Part shown: one piece after another, positions 8,490 to 20,223 of the stretch
Position numbering within the stretch: position 1 is the first letter of the stretch
Layout: every line of letters starts with the position of its first letter
Made by a program: the position numbers and the translations under genes
Source of the DNA: an uncultured Flavobacteriaceae bacterium
Lineage (GTDB): Bacteria; Bacteroidota; Bacteroidia; Flavobacteriales; Flavobacteriaceae
Assembly: GCA_913065125.1 (NCBI GenBank)
Contig: CAJYAG010000003.1
Coordinates: forward strand, 124,001 to 188,000
Length of the DNA: 64,000 bases
Reading direction: 5' to 3'
The notes under the pieces: model-generated
The model's database searches: none
What the model saw: the letters and a program-made list of their open reading frames with translations, nothing else
What the model was told of the DNA's origin: nothing

Positions 8490-9479
8490 TTAATTCAACA
8501 TTTTCCAAAGTTGATCTTTCAATTCTACCAAACCTGTGTTTGCTATCGACGAGAAAAAGATATGCGGAACGCCATCGGGTAAATCTTTGGTGATTTCTGC
8601 TCTTAATTCATCATCTAACATATCATCCTTAGAAATTGCCAATAATCTATTTTTATCTAACAATTCTGGATTGTGTGTTTTTAGTTCGTTCAATAAAATT
8701 TTATATTCTTTATTGATGTCTTCACTATCCGCAGGAATTAAAAACAACAACGTAGAATTCCGTTCTATATGACGTAAAAAACGAAATCCTAAACCTTTTC
8801 CTTCTGCAGCTCCTTCTATAATTCCGGGAATATCTGCCATTACAAAAGATTGATGATTTCTATGTTCTACAATTCCTAAATTTGGTTTTAGTGTAGTAAA
8901 TGCATAATCAGCAATTTTTGGTTTTGCTGAGGTAATTACTGATAATAAAGTAGATTTCCCAGCATTTGGGAATCCAACTAAACCAACATCGGCCAATAAT
9001 TTTAATTCTAATAAAAACCAACCTTCAGCTCCATCCATTCCTGGTTGCGCATATCTAGGTGTTTGATTTGTTGAAGATTTAAAGTGCCAGTTTCCCAAAC
9101 CACCTTTTCCTCCTCGTAACAAGACAACTTCTTGCTTATCATTAGTTACTTCAAAAAGAATTTCATTGGTGTCTGCGTCTCTAACAATGGTTCCAAGAGG
9201 CACATCAACATAAACATCCTTTCCGTCGTGTCCGGTACTTCTACTTTTACTTCCAGAACCACCATGATCTGCTCTAAAGTGTTTTTTAAACTTTAGGTGA
9301 AATAATGTCCACATATTTTTATTTCCACGAAGAATCACATGTCCACCACGACCACCATCTCCACCATCTGGTCCACCTTTGGTAATAAATTTTTCTCTGT
9401 GTAAGTGCATAGATCCGCTTCCTCCTTTACCAGAAGATGCGTATACTTTTATGTAGTCAACAAAATTTCCTTCAGTCAT
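8490..9479 (-). CDS. obgE: GTPase Obg
   Basis: 329 residues; a ribosome-associated GTPase involved in late 50S assembly and stress control. The glycine-rich Obg fold covers residues 1-160 ([20 protein letters not shown]). The G domain has the P-loop GFPNAGKST at about 169-177, DIPG, and ISKDDM in place of NKxD. It is close to the length of short Obg forms that lack a C-terminal OCT extension. It is third in a run of minus-strand genes after hpt and adk, 87 bases below adk, so cotranscription is likely. Confidence 0.96.
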   Translation of the reverse strand: MTEGNFVDYIKVYASSGKGGSGSMHLHREKFITKGGPDGGDGGRGGHVILRGNKNMWTLFHLKFKKHFRADHGGSGSKSRSTGHDGKDVYVDVPLGTIVRDADTNEILFEVTNDKQEVVLLRGGKGGLGNWHFKSSTNQTPRYAQPGMDGAEGWFLLELKLLADVGLVGFPNAGKSTLLSVITSAKPKIADYAFTTLKPNLGIVEHRNHQSFVMADIPGIIEGAAEGKGLGFRFLRHIERNSTLLFLIPADSEDINKEYKILLNELKTHNPELLDKNRLLAISKDDMLDDELRAEITKDLPDGVPHIFFSSIANTGLVELKDQLWKMLN

Positions 9480-9566
9480 TATTTCTATTGTTTATATGTT
9501 GATTTGTCTAATAGTTTATTCGTGTTTGTGATAAACACATAAACGATTTAACGCATAAACAGTTAT

Positions 9567-10139
9567 TTAAAGTTTGTCAAAAACCTCAGCTAAGCGATTT
9601 GTAATATCGCTAATACTACCAACACCATTTATCCCATAATAGTTCCCTTGCGCTTGGTAATAGTCTTTTAAAACTGCAGTTTTTGTGTTGTATTCGTTAA
9701 AACGATTTCTAATTTTTGATTCGTCAGTATCGTCTGTTCTTCCACTTGTTTTTCCTCTTTCTAATAAACGATCAACTAGTAAATCTTCAGAAACCTCTAA
9801 AGCCACCATTCCGTTTATTTTTTCTCCTTTTTCAGCTAAAAATACATCCAAAGCTTTTGCTTGAGACTCTGTTCTTGGAAAACCATCAAAAATAAATCCG
9901 TTTGCATCTGCATTTTTATTTACTTCTGCTTTTAACATTTCAATCGTCACTTCATCCGGAACTAAATCTCCTTCATCCATGTATTTTTTAGCCAATAAGC
10001 CTAATTTTGTTTGATTTTTAATGTTGTACCTAAAAACATCTCCGGTAGAAATGTGAATTAGATGGTATTTTTCTTTAAGCAATGTTGCTTGTGTACCTTT
10101 CCCTGCTCCTGGAGGGCCAAATAATACAATGTTTTTCAT
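9567..10139 (-). CDS. adk: Adenylate kinase
   Basis: 190 residues; interconverts ATP plus AMP and two ADP in the cytoplasm. The P-loop GPPGAGKGT is at residues 8-16, the AMP-binding FDGFPRT near 84-90, and a short LID (ERGKTSGRTDDTD) lacks zinc-binding cysteines. This is the compact form seen in Bacteroidota. It begins 6 bases after the hpt stop codon, so the two genes are almost certainly cotranscribed. Confidence 0.97.
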   Translation of the reverse strand: MKNIVLFGPPGAGKGTQATLLKEKYHLIHISTGDVFRYNIKNQTKLGLLAKKYMDEGDLVPDEVTIEMLKAEVNKNADANGFIFDGFPRTESQAKALDVFLAEKGEKINGMVALEVSEDLLVDRLLERGKTSGRTDDTDESKIRNRFNEYNTKTAVLKDYYQAQGNYYGINGVGSISDITNRLAEVFDKL

Positions 10140-10145
10140 AATTTT

Positions 10146-10688
10146 TTATTGTTGTGTTGTTAGTTGATAAATGGCAGGATAGTTCCTTCCCAATCCATTG
10201 TAATCTAAGCCGTAGCCGACAATAAATTTATCTGTAATGCTTTTTCCGATATAATCTATTGGTAAATTTTTTTTAAACACCTCTGGTTTAAAGAATAAGG
10301 TTGCAACTTTTAATTGCTTTACTTTCTTATCTTTAAAGATGTCGTAAATTTCTTTTAACGTATTTCCTGTATCAATAATATCTTCTAAAATAACGACAGT
10401 TCTGCCTTCAATATTTTCGTTTAAACCTACAAGTTGTTTTACTTTTTCTGTTGATGAAGTTCCTTCATACGAAGCTAGTTTTACAAATGAAATTTCACAA
10501 TCTCCTTTGTACGCTTTTGCAAAATCAGAAACAAACATAAAAGAACCATTTAAAATCCCGATAAACAATGGAGTTTCTCCTTCACAATCTTTGGCAATTT
10601 GTTGTGCTAAAGAGCTAACGATGTTATTGATTTCAATTTCATCAATAAATGGGTTAAAACTTAAATCGTGCAATTTAATGGTGTTCAT
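10146..10688 (-). CDS. hpt: Hypoxanthine phosphoribosyltransferase
   Basis: 180 residues; purine salvage from hypoxanthine or guanine and PRPP to the nucleotide. The PRPP loop VVILEDIIDTGNTL at about residues 93-106 and GLDYNGLGRNYP near the C-terminus are diagnostic. It is the first gene of a salvage/ribosome operon with adk and obgE. A -7 box ends only 5 bases before the ATG, which suggests an almost leaderless transcript. Confidence 0.95.
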   Translation of the reverse strand: MNTIKLHDLSFNPFIDEIEINNIVSSLAQQIAKDCEGETPLFIGILNGSFMFVSDFAKAYKGDCEISFVKLASYEGTSSTEKVKQLVGLNENIEGRTVVILEDIIDTGNTLKEIYDIFKDKKVKQLKVATLFFKPEVFKKNLPIDYIGKSITDKFIVGYGLDYNGLGRNYPAIYQLTTQQ

Positions 10689-10692
10689 TTTG

Positions 10693-10700
10693 CAAAGATA
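10693..10700 (-). promoter_or_regulatory. hpt -7 promoter box
   Basis: TATCTTTG on the minus strand is a perfect TAnnTTTG. No good TTTG is seen 19 bases upstream, where the secDF terminator lies. Transcription would start at about 10687-10689, at or next to the hpt start codon. Confidence 0.6.
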
Positions 10701-10718
10701 CGTTCTTGTTATTGAATG

Positions 10719-10755
10719 AAAAAACCGTTTTGAATTAAGTTCAAAACGGTTTTTT
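10719..10755 (-). terminator. Intrinsic terminator of secDF
   Basis: A 15-bp perfect stem (AAAAAACCGTTTTGA with its complement) flanked by A and T runs. On the minus strand it follows the hpt promoter region only by position: secDF ends at 10774 in the other direction of reading order, so the hairpin closes the secDF transcript before hpt begins. Confidence 0.85.
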
Positions 10756-10773
10756 TATTTTAGTCTTTTCAGA

Positions 10774-13755
10774 TTATTCTTTTTCTGCTACTTTCTTAGA
10801 AGTATCAAACATGATAGGAGTTGCAATAAATAATGAAGAGTATGTTCCAACTACCACACCAACAATTAATGCAAACATAAATCCTTTAATAGAATCACCA
10901 CCAAATAAGAAAATGGCCATCATTACTAATAATGTAGTTAAAGAAGTGTTGATTGTTCTTCCTAAGGTAGAACTTAATGCTTTGTCAACTACTTTTGTGT
11001 AGTTCCATTTTGTATGAATTCCTGCAAATTCTCTAATTCTATCAAAAATTACCACGGTATCATTTAATGAATAACCAACTACAGTTAATATCGCTGCAAT
11101 AAATGACTGTCCAACTTCCATATCAAATGGCATAAACTTGTATAATATTGAGAAAATCCCTAATACAATTAAAACATCGTGGAATACTGCAACAACAGCA
11201 CCTACACTAAATGATATTTTTCTGAAACGCAATAAGATATACAAGAAAACTACAATTAACGAACCTAAAACTGCCCATAAAGCTGATGTTTTAATATCAT
11301 CGGCAATTGTTGGGTCAACTTTCATATAACTCATAATTCCGCTACCAGCTTTTTCAAAACCTGGTTTAAAGTTTTCGTAAGTTGTAGTTCCTAAATGAGA
11401 TTTTAATCCGTTGTATAAAGCAGATTGTACTTCTTCATCAACAGTTAAGCCTTCATCATCTATTTTGTAAACAGTAGTTATTTTTAATTGATTAGAAGTA
11501 CCATATGTTTTTACTTCTGGAGCAGAACCAAATACTGCTTTTAAATCTTCAGCAACTTCAGTTGAGTTCATTGGTTGATCGAAACGAACAACATAAGAAC
11601 GACCCCCTTTAAAATCAACACCCTGTTTTAATCCAAGAGTTGCCATTGAAACAATTCCACCAAGAATGATAGCACCAGAAATTACGTAAGCTATTTTACG
11701 TTTTCTTAAGAATTCTATATTTATATTTTGGAACCAGTTTTTAGAAATTGAAGTGTTAAATGTTAAGTTTTTATTCTTGTTAACAGCACCATCAATTAGC
11801 ATACGAGTAATAAATACTGCAGTAAATAATGATGTAGCGATACCGATCATTAACGTTAAAGCAAAACCTTTAATTGGTCCTGTTCCAAAAACGTATAAGA
11901 TAATACCAGTTAATAAAGTGGTGATATTTGCATCAATAATTGCAGATAAAGCTCCTTTTACACTAAAACCATCTTCTACAGCAAGTTTTAACCCTTTTCC
12001 GCCGTTTAACCCTTCTTTAATTCTTTCGAAAATAATAACGTTAGCATCTACAGACATACCAATTGTTAAGATAATCCCTGCAATTCCAGGTAACGTTAAT
12101 ACCGCGCTAAACGAGGCTAAAATTCCGAAGATGAATAAGATATTTACTGCTAATGCAATATTTGCGAATAAACCAGCTCTTCCATAATAAAAGAACATCC
12201 AGATTAATACCAATCCGATTGCTAATCCAAATGAGTTCAAAGATTTATCAATTGATTCTTGTCCTAATGATGGACCAACAACTTCTGCTTGAATAATTCT
12301 AGCAGCAGCAGGCAGTTTACCAGCTTTTAAAACTGTTGCAATATCTTGTGCTTCTGTAATGGTCATCAATCCACCAGAAATAGAAGTTCTACCGCCAGAG
12401 ATTGGTTGGTTTACAGAAGGAGCAGTATAAACATAATCATCTAAAACAACAGCGACAAATTTACCGGCATTGTCTGTGGTCATTTTTTCCCATTGTTTAG
12501 ATCCAGTAGAATTCATTGTCATGCTTACTTCTGGTTTGTTTCCTAACTGGTCAAAAACCTGAGCAGCATCTACAATTACATCGCCTTCTATAGTGGCAAC
12601 ATCTTTTCTGTTCGATTTGATTGCGTATAAACTAATAACTTCTGCAGTTTTATCTGCATTTGGTTGTGCTTTATAATCCCATAAAAACTTAACGTATCTA
12701 AGGTTGCTTGGCAATAAAGCCCTAACTTCTTTTCTGTTTAATAATTTATTTACCATTGCTGTATCAGAAACTTTAGCCATAGCAACTAAAGAACTTACTT
12801 GTTGTTGGCTCTGAGCAATGTTTGGAGATAAATAAGTAAACAATGTTTTTTGACTGTTTACGTTTGTAGAGTCTTTCTTTCCTAATAAGTTATCGATATC
12901 ATCTTTTTTGATGGTGTCTGTTGCTATAGGGTTTTCATCTTTTAAAAGTTCAGTAACTTTCGTATTTGCTGTAAAGAAGAAGTTTTGTACTTCTGTATTT
13001 GTAAACACTTCCCAAAATTGTAATTTGGCAGTACTCTCTAATAACTTCTTTACACGCTCAATATCTTTTGCTCCAGGCAATTCAATTTGAATTCTACCAG
13101 AGTTTCCAACACGTTGTATACTTGGTTGTGTTACACCAAACTTGTCAATTCTACTACGTAATACTTCAAAAGCAGTATCAATAGAGTTGTCTATTTCTGT
13201 TTGAATAATTGGCTTAACCTGAGCATTTGTTTTGTTAAAGTTAATTCCTTTATCAGCTAAGGTTTTTGTCCCAAAAATAGATGGATCACTTAATTTAACA
13301 GTTCCGTTACTTAGATTTTCAAACTCCGAAAAGAATAAATCTAAATAGGTGTCTGTACTGTTTTTTTGTGCAGCATCTGCAGCTTCTAAAGCTTGGTTAA
13401 AAACAACATTTTTGGTTTCGTTAGTCAATCCTATTAAGATATCTTTTACAGATACTTGTAAAATTGCATTAATTCCACCTTTTAAATCAAGACCAAGATT
13501 CATCTCTTTGTCTCTAATGTCATTGTAGCTATATTCAGCAAATCCTAGATTTATAATCTTAGCGTTTCCAACACTGTCTAGATATTTTTTTTCAAAATTA
13601 GCTAAAGCTTTACCGTCATTATCGGTAACTTTTCCTTTCGCATATACCTTTGCGGCATCTTCAACATTCCCTGCGAAATAGGTAAATGATAATTGATATA
13701 AACTTACTAATCCAAAAAGGATAGCGAATAATCTGATAAGTCCTTTGTTTTGCAT
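10774..13755 (-). CDS. secDF: Protein translocase SecDF (fused)
   Basis: 993 residues; uses the proton gradient to help SecYEG release proteins into the periplasm. The fusion joins SecD (about 1-640) and SecF (about 650-990), as usual in Bacteroidota. SecD shows MNLGLDLKGGINAILQV, the P1 head domain, and membrane motifs GMSVDANVIIFERIKE. SecF repeats the pattern with GLKQGVDFKGGRSYVVRF and VGYSLNDTVVIFDRIRE. Twelve membrane helices are expected. It has its own promoter upstream and a strong terminator downstream. Confidence 0.97.
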   Translation of the reverse strand: MQNKGLIRLFAILFGLVSLYQLSFTYFAGNVEDAAKVYAKGKVTDNDGKALANFEKKYLDSVGNAKIINLGFAEYSYNDIRDKEMNLGLDLKGGINAILQVSVKDILIGLTNETKNVVFNQALEAADAAQKNSTDTYLDLFFSEFENLSNGTVKLSDPSIFGTKTLADKGINFNKTNAQVKPIIQTEIDNSIDTAFEVLRSRIDKFGVTQPSIQRVGNSGRIQIELPGAKDIERVKKLLESTAKLQFWEVFTNTEVQNFFFTANTKVTELLKDENPIATDTIKKDDIDNLLGKKDSTNVNSQKTLFTYLSPNIAQSQQQVSSLVAMAKVSDTAMVNKLLNRKEVRALLPSNLRYVKFLWDYKAQPNADKTAEVISLYAIKSNRKDVATIEGDVIVDAAQVFDQLGNKPEVSMTMNSTGSKQWEKMTTDNAGKFVAVVLDDYVYTAPSVNQPISGGRTSISGGLMTITEAQDIATVLKAGKLPAAARIIQAEVVGPSLGQESIDKSLNSFGLAIGLVLIWMFFYYGRAGLFANIALAVNILFIFGILASFSAVLTLPGIAGIILTIGMSVDANVIIFERIKEGLNGGKGLKLAVEDGFSVKGALSAIIDANITTLLTGIILYVFGTGPIKGFALTLMIGIATSLFTAVFITRMLIDGAVNKNKNLTFNTSISKNWFQNINIEFLRKRKIAYVISGAIILGGIVSMATLGLKQGVDFKGGRSYVVRFDQPMNSTEVAEDLKAVFGSAPEVKTYGTSNQLKITTVYKIDDEGLTVDEEVQSALYNGLKSHLGTTTYENFKPGFEKAGSGIMSYMKVDPTIADDIKTSALWAVLGSLIVVFLYILLRFRKISFSVGAVVAVFHDVLIVLGIFSILYKFMPFDMEVGQSFIAAILTVVGYSLNDTVVIFDRIREFAGIHTKWNYTKVVDKALSSTLGRTINTSLTTLLVMMAIFLFGGDSIKGFMFALIVGVVVGTYSSLFIATPIMFDTSKKVAEKE

Positions 13756-13794
13756 CTTCTATTTAATTTTAATCGACTTCTTTGTAAAAACGTG

Positions 13795-13825
13795 CAAATA
13801 TAGTATTTCAAAAAAGAGTAGCCAA
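13795..13825 (-). promoter_or_regulatory. secDF promoter
   Basis: TATATTTG on the minus strand at 13795-13802 fits TAnnTTTG, with TTGG 19 bases upstream as an approximate -33 element. The predicted leader is about 35 bases. The remaining part of the 13756-13957 gap shows no clear fhs promoter. Confidence 0.55.
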
Positions 13826-13957
13826 TTGTTTTGTCATATTTGTAGCATAAGATTCTTGTTTTTCAAAGCTTTAAAAAAAATGACAAAAAAGAACCTTTAA
13901 TTTTTTATATATTTACTCACCAAAAATAAGAGAATTAATCAATAAAAATCATTTTAA

Positions 13958-15634
13958 ATGGCATATCAATCGGATATTGAAATAGCACAAGCTAAAACCT
14001 TAGTGCATATTAGAGAAATTGCAGCAAAATTAAATATAGATGAAGATACTATGGAAATGTACGGCAAGTACAAAGCTAAGTTGCCTTTAAGTTTAATTGA
14101 TGAAGATAAAATAAAACAAAACAATCTTGTTCTTGTTACTGCACTTACTCCAACTCCCGCAGGTGAGGGAAAAACAACTGTTTCTATTGGGTTAACTGAA
14201 GGATTAAATAAAATTGGAAAACAAGCAACTGTGGTTTTAAGAGAGCCATCTTTAGGTCCGGTTTTTGGAATAAAAGGCGGTGCTGCAGGTGGTGGACACT
14301 CACAAGTTGTGCCGATGGAAGATATCAATTTACATTTTACAGGAGATTTTAATGCCATTGAAAAAGCAAATAATTTATTGTCAGCTTTAATTGATAACAA
14401 TTTACAAAGCTCGGTTAATAACTTAAATATTGATCCGCGTACTATTTTATGGAAACGTGTGATTGATATGAATGATAGAGCTTTGCGTGATATAACCATA
14501 GGTTTAGGCGGAACAGGAAACGGAATTCCAAGACAAGACGGATTTAACATTACGCCAGCATCAGAAGTGATGGCAATCTTGTGTATGGCAACAGATTTTG
14601 AGAATTTAAAGAAACGTTTAGGAGATATTTTTATCGGATTTACTTTTGATAAAAAACCCGTTTTTGCGCGTGATTTAAAAGCAGAAAACGCCATGGCAAT
14701 TTTATTAAAAGATGCCATTAAACCAAATTTAGTGCAAACCTTAGAAGAGAATCCGGCAATTATTCATGGCGGACCGTTTGCAAATATTGCACAAGGAACG
14801 AATACGCTTTTAGCTACAAAAATGGGGTTAAGTTTATCGAATTACGTAGTCACTGAAGCTGGTTTTGGTGCAGATTTAGGTGCAGAAAAATTCTTAAATA
14901 TCAAATCAGCTTTTGGAGGATTAAATCCAAAATGTGTGGTGTTAGTTGCAACAATTAGAGCATTGCGTCATCATGGAGGCGCAAAACCAGATGAATACAA
15001 TACGCCAAGTGTAGAAAAAGTTACAGAAGGATTTAAAAATTTAGAAAAACACATCGAAAACATTCGTAAGTTTAATATTGAACCCGTTGTGGCAATCAAT
15101 TCATTTGTGTCAGATTCTGATGAAGAAGTGCAGTTTATAAAAGATACGTGTGCAGGGTTAGGAGTTCATGCAGTATTGTCTGAAGGTTGGGCAAAAGGAG
15201 GAGAAGGAACCAAAGAATTAGCAGCAGCGGTTGCTGATGTTGTAGAAAATAAAGCAACACAATTTAAACCTTTATACGATTGGAAGAGTCCTGTAAAAGA
15301 AAAAATAGCAATTATTGCAAAAGAAATTTACGGAGCAGACGGTGTGGTTTATGATAAAAAAGCGGAACTAAATTTACGAAGAATTGATCGTTTAGGATTT
15401 AATGATTTTGCAATTTGTATGGCAAAAACTCAAAAATCTTTTTCTGATGATGAAAAATTAATTGGAAGACCAACAGGTTTTTCTGTAACAGTTCGTGAAA
15501 TTGAAATTGCAGCCGGAGCTCAATTTATCATTCCAATTTTAGGGAAAATGATGCGTATGCCTGGTTTACCTGCAAAACCAGCATCAGAAGGAATGACCAT
15601 TGATAATAACGGTGTTATTTCTGGGTTGTCTTAA
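13958..15634 (+). CDS. fhs: Formate--tetrahydrofolate ligase
   Basis: 558 residues; makes 10-formyl-tetrahydrofolate from formate, THF and ATP for one-carbon metabolism. The ATP-binding loop TPTPAGEGKTT is at residues 64-74. The conserved EPSLGPVFGIKGGAAGGG, which binds folate and formate, follows at about 91-108. Length and motifs are standard for the monofunctional bacterial enzyme. The start is the first ATG, and a convergent terminator follows the gene. Confidence 0.97.
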   Translation: MAYQSDIEIAQAKTLVHIREIAAKLNIDEDTMEMYGKYKAKLPLSLIDEDKIKQNNLVLVTALTPTPAGEGKTTVSIGLTEGLNKIGKQATVVLREPSLGPVFGIKGGAAGGGHSQVVPMEDINLHFTGDFNAIEKANNLLSALIDNNLQSSVNNLNIDPRTILWKRVIDMNDRALRDITIGLGGTGNGIPRQDGFNITPASEVMAILCMATDFENLKKRLGDIFIGFTFDKKPVFARDLKAENAMAILLKDAIKPNLVQTLEENPAIIHGGPFANIAQGTNTLLATKMGLSLSNYVVTEAGFGADLGAEKFLNIKSAFGGLNPKCVVLVATIRALRHHGGAKPDEYNTPSVEKVTEGFKNLEKHIENIRKFNIEPVVAINSFVSDSDEEVQFIKDTCAGLGVHAVLSEGWAKGGEGTKELAAAVADVVENKATQFKPLYDWKSPVKEKIAIIAKEIYGADGVVYDKKAELNLRRIDRLGFNDFAICMAKTQKSFSDDEKLIGRPTGFSVTVREIEIAAGAQFIIPILGKMMRMPGLPAKPASEGMTIDNNGVISGLS

Positions 15635-15662
15635 ATAAAGAAACAGGAAAATAGAGAAAAGA

Positions 15663-15694
15663 AAAAATCCAGCCATTTGGCTGGTTTTTTTTTT
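15663..15694. terminator. Bidirectional terminator between fhs and mdh
   Basis: CCAGCC pairs with GGCTGG around ATTT, with an A run before and a longer T run after. It can terminate fhs on the plus strand and mdh on the minus strand. Confidence 0.85.
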
Positions 15695-15700
15695 CAGAAC

Positions 15701-15732
15701 TAATAGCTAAAGGCAAATTGCCAAAAGCGAAT
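15701..15732. repeat. Short AGCTAAAGGC/GCCAAAAGC repeat
   Basis: TAATAGCTAAAGGCAAATTG followed by CCAAAAGCGAAT. It is the same sequence family as 27301-27346 and the heptamer array at 6531-6572. Confidence 0.5.
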
Positions 15733-15735
15733 CAG

Positions 15736-16662
15736 TTACAATTCTAACAATCCGTTTGTTTTTTTAACACCTTCTGCAGATGCTTCTAAATGTGCTTTTT
15801 CAGCATCACTTAAATGAATCTCTACAATTTTTTCGATTCCGTTTTTACCTAAAACCACAGGAACTCCAATACATAAATCGTTCAGTCCATATTCACCTTC
15901 TAATAAAGTAGAACAAGGGAAAATCTTTTTTGTATCACAAGCAATTGCTTGTACCATGCCAGAAACTGCTGCTCCTGGTGCATACCAAGCAGAAGTTCCT
16001 AATAATCCAGTTAAGGTTGCGCCACCAACTTTGGTATCTTCCAAAACTTGTTGTAATCTTTCTTCAGAAATAAATTCAGAAACAGGAACAGAATTTCTTG
16101 TTGCTAAGCGTGTTAATGGAACCATTCCTTTATCAGAATGCCCACCAATTACCATTCCGTCAATATCAGAAATTGGAGCATTTAATGCTTCTGCTAATCT
16201 GTATTTGAAACGAGCAGAATCTAAAGCACCACCCATTCCAATAATTCTATTTTTTGGTAAGCCAGTTGTTTTATGAACCAAGTAAGTCATTGTATCCATA
16301 GGATTAGATACCACAATGATAATTGTATTTGGAGAATGCTCTATTAAGCTAGCAGAAACCATTTTTACGATTCCGGCATTAATTCCGATTAATTCTTCAC
16401 GTGTCATTCCTGGTTTTCTTGGAATTCCAGAAGTAATTACACAAATATCTGAATTTGCTGTTTTAGAATAATCACTAGTAGAACCAGTAATTTTAGTATC
16501 AAATCCGTTTAAGGAAGCTGTTTGCATTAAATCCATTGCTTTACCTTCGGCAAAACCTTCTTTAATATCTAAGATTACAACTTCTGAAGCGAAATTTTTA
16601 ATAGCGATGTACTCTGCACAACTTGCGCCCACAGCACCTGCACCTACAACTGTTACTTTCAT
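15736..16662 (-). CDS. mdh: Malate dehydrogenase
   Basis: 308 residues; NAD-dependent malate/oxaloacetate interconversion in the TCA cycle. The Rossmann loop GAGAVG is at 7-12. Substrate arginines lie at Arg82 and Arg88 in IPRKPGMTREE, with Arg151 in ALDSARF and the catalytic His175 in GGHSDKGM. Arg82 and the loop sequence place it in the LDH-like malate dehydrogenase group rather than with lactate dehydrogenases. Confidence 0.97.
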   Translation of the reverse strand: MKVTVVGAGAVGASCAEYIAIKNFASEVVILDIKEGFAEGKAMDLMQTASLNGFDTKITGSTSDYSKTANSDICVITSGIPRKPGMTREELIGINAGIVKMVSASLIEHSPNTIIIVVSNPMDTMTYLVHKTTGLPKNRIIGMGGALDSARFKYRLAEALNAPISDIDGMVIGGHSDKGMVPLTRLATRNSVPVSEFISEERLQQVLEDTKVGGATLTGLLGTSAWYAPGAAVSGMVQAIACDTKKIFPCSTLLEGEYGLNDLCIGVPVVLGKNGIEKIVEIHLSDAEKAHLEASAEGVKKTNGLLEL

Positions 16663-16699
16663 TTTATTTTGTTTTGTGTGTTGAATAAATTTTGTTGTA

Positions 16700-16707
16700 C
16701 AAAAGTA
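16700..16707 (-). promoter_or_regulatory. mdh -7 promoter box
   Basis: TACTTTTG on the minus strand matches TAnnTTTG. No convincing -33 TTTG is seen at 19 bases. Confidence 0.45.
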
Positions 16708-16744
16708 CTATAAATAATTGTAAAATGTACCTTTGATATAATTC

Positions 16745-16776
16745 AAAAAAAGGCCGCGAAATTCGCGGCCTTTTTT
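16745..16776 (-). terminator. Intrinsic terminator of the DUF6588 gene
   Basis: A GC-rich stem, GGCCGCGAA with TTCGCGGCC, flanked by A and T runs. It is located after the DUF6588 stop codon and before the mdh promoter. Confidence 0.85.
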
Positions 16777-16795
16777 ATTAATGTTATTTAGTTTA

Positions 16796-17866
16796 TTATC
16801 TAATACTTAATGCAATTCCTGCACTAACAGTATTGTATTCTTGTATGGTATAATCTGCAAATATTTTTAAAAACCACAGGCTAAATCTAGCTCCAATAGT
16901 AGTTTTAAGTCCACCAGCATCAAATTCCATATTTGGAGGTGTTAAAGTTTCTTCATAGGTGTATGTTTGTCCGCCTTCTGAGTATGTAAACTCTCCTTTA
17001 TAAGTTCCTGTCATTTTAAATTTAGAAGTACCACCACTATAACCGATACCACCATAAAAATTAATAAAAGGAAAATTTAAAGAAGCAATTGCTTGAGCTG
17101 TATAAGAACGTAATTCAAAATCTGCAGAAGCATTTGCCATTTGAAAGTTTCCAGAATTTACATCTGCAAATCCATAATTAACATCCATAGAAGTGTAAGC
17201 TGCTAATAAAGAAACATGTAATGGTAATCTTTTTAACGGTCCAAACCAACTTGTGATTTCCTTTTTAAGACCAATTCCATACATGCTTGCTTTTCCACCA
17301 TCATCTCCTAAATCTGTTTCTGGAAAAAAACGAACCATTGCTTCCATTTTAAAGGGCAATCCAACATTTAGTTGTGCTACAGGAGCAGGGATTGCATTTA
17401 AAGGTAATTCTCCAGTAACTCCACCAGGCATATCAAAATTTGCAGTAACAGTTCTAGATTGTCCGTTTGCCGGAGAACTAGGGTCATTAATTGTTACAGT
17501 TTTGGTAACGGTAAAAGTTGTTGGTGTATCTGGTCCTCCAAAAGTTGATGCATTAGTTGCATTTGTACTAAGAGCGCTAGATAACCCTAAGGCAGAAATA
17601 GAAAAAGTTTCTTTTTCGCTTGGTACCATTGCGGCGCTTAAACCAACAGTTAAATCAAAGCCTAATATTTTGTGAACTTTCGCTGTATGATACCAACCGT
17701 TATTCATTCCGTAAATAAAACCTTCCATTGCAGGAGTAAAATAAGCACTCATTAGTTTATTTGAATCGCTGGATGGTGCAAGAAGTATGTTCTCAAAACC
17801 ATCTTGTGCTTTTGCATTAAAACTTAACGCTAAAACACTTATAAAAATTAAAATGTACTTTTTCAT
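16796..17866 (-). CDS. DUF6588 family outer-membrane protein
   Basis: 356 residues with a signal peptide (MKKYILIFISVLALSFNAKA|Q). The mature protein has alternating beta strands and short glycine turns, and ends in SAGIALSIR, as expected of a small barrel. The pattern of an N-terminal segment mentioning APxxDSNKLMSAYFTPAMEGFIYGMNNGW and the barrel that follows is typical of DUF6588 proteins in Flavobacteriia. The function is unknown. It lies between gyrB and mdh, but hairpins on both sides make it a single-gene unit. Confidence 0.75.
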   Translation of the reverse strand: MKKYILIFISVLALSFNAKAQDGFENILLAPSSDSNKLMSAYFTPAMEGFIYGMNNGWYHTAKVHKILGFDLTVGLSAAMVPSEKETFSISALGLSSALSTNATNASTFGGPDTPTTFTVTKTVTINDPSSPANGQSRTVTANFDMPGGVTGELPLNAIPAPVAQLNVGLPFKMEAMVRFFPETDLGDDGGKASMYGIGLKKEITSWFGPLKRLPLHVSLLAAYTSMDVNYGFADVNSGNFQMANASADFELRSYTAQAIASLNFPFINFYGGIGYSGGTSKFKMTGTYKGEFTYSEGGQTYTYEETLTPPNMEFDAGGLKTTIGARFSLWFLKIFADYTIQEYNTVSAGIALSIR

Positions 17867-17934
17867 ATTATAAAAATTTAGTTAAAATTAGTTGTTTTTA
17901 TATTATAATGTTAGTGCTAATATAGTAAGAAAAT

Positions 17935-17964
17935 AAAAAACACACCTAAAAAGGTGTGTTTTTT
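17935..17964 (-). terminator. Intrinsic terminator of gyrB
   Basis: A perfect 13-bp stem, AAAAAACACACCT with AGGTGTGTTTTTT, around a 4-base A loop. It follows the gyrB stop codon. Confidence 0.85.
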
Positions 17965-17993
17965 GATAAAAATACGACAAATGACGTAGTTTT

Positions 17994-20156
<2,163 letters not shown>

Positions 20157-20183
20157 AAAAAATCCCACAGAAGTGAGATTTTA
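20157..20183 (-). terminator. Probable terminator of pyruvate carboxylase gene
   Basis: AAAATCCCAC pairs with GTGAGATTTT with one mismatch around AGAA, and on the minus strand is followed by a T run. Confidence 0.6.
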
Positions 20184-20223
20184 GTATTTGATATTTTCTA
20201 AAAAATGTTAAATATTTTACTTT

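Noticed and set aside
13966..14718. Long minus-strand open frame of 250 codons opposite fhs
   Set aside because: It is a shadow of the conserved fhs frame; the peptide has no recognisable domains and an odd Ser/Lys-rich composition.
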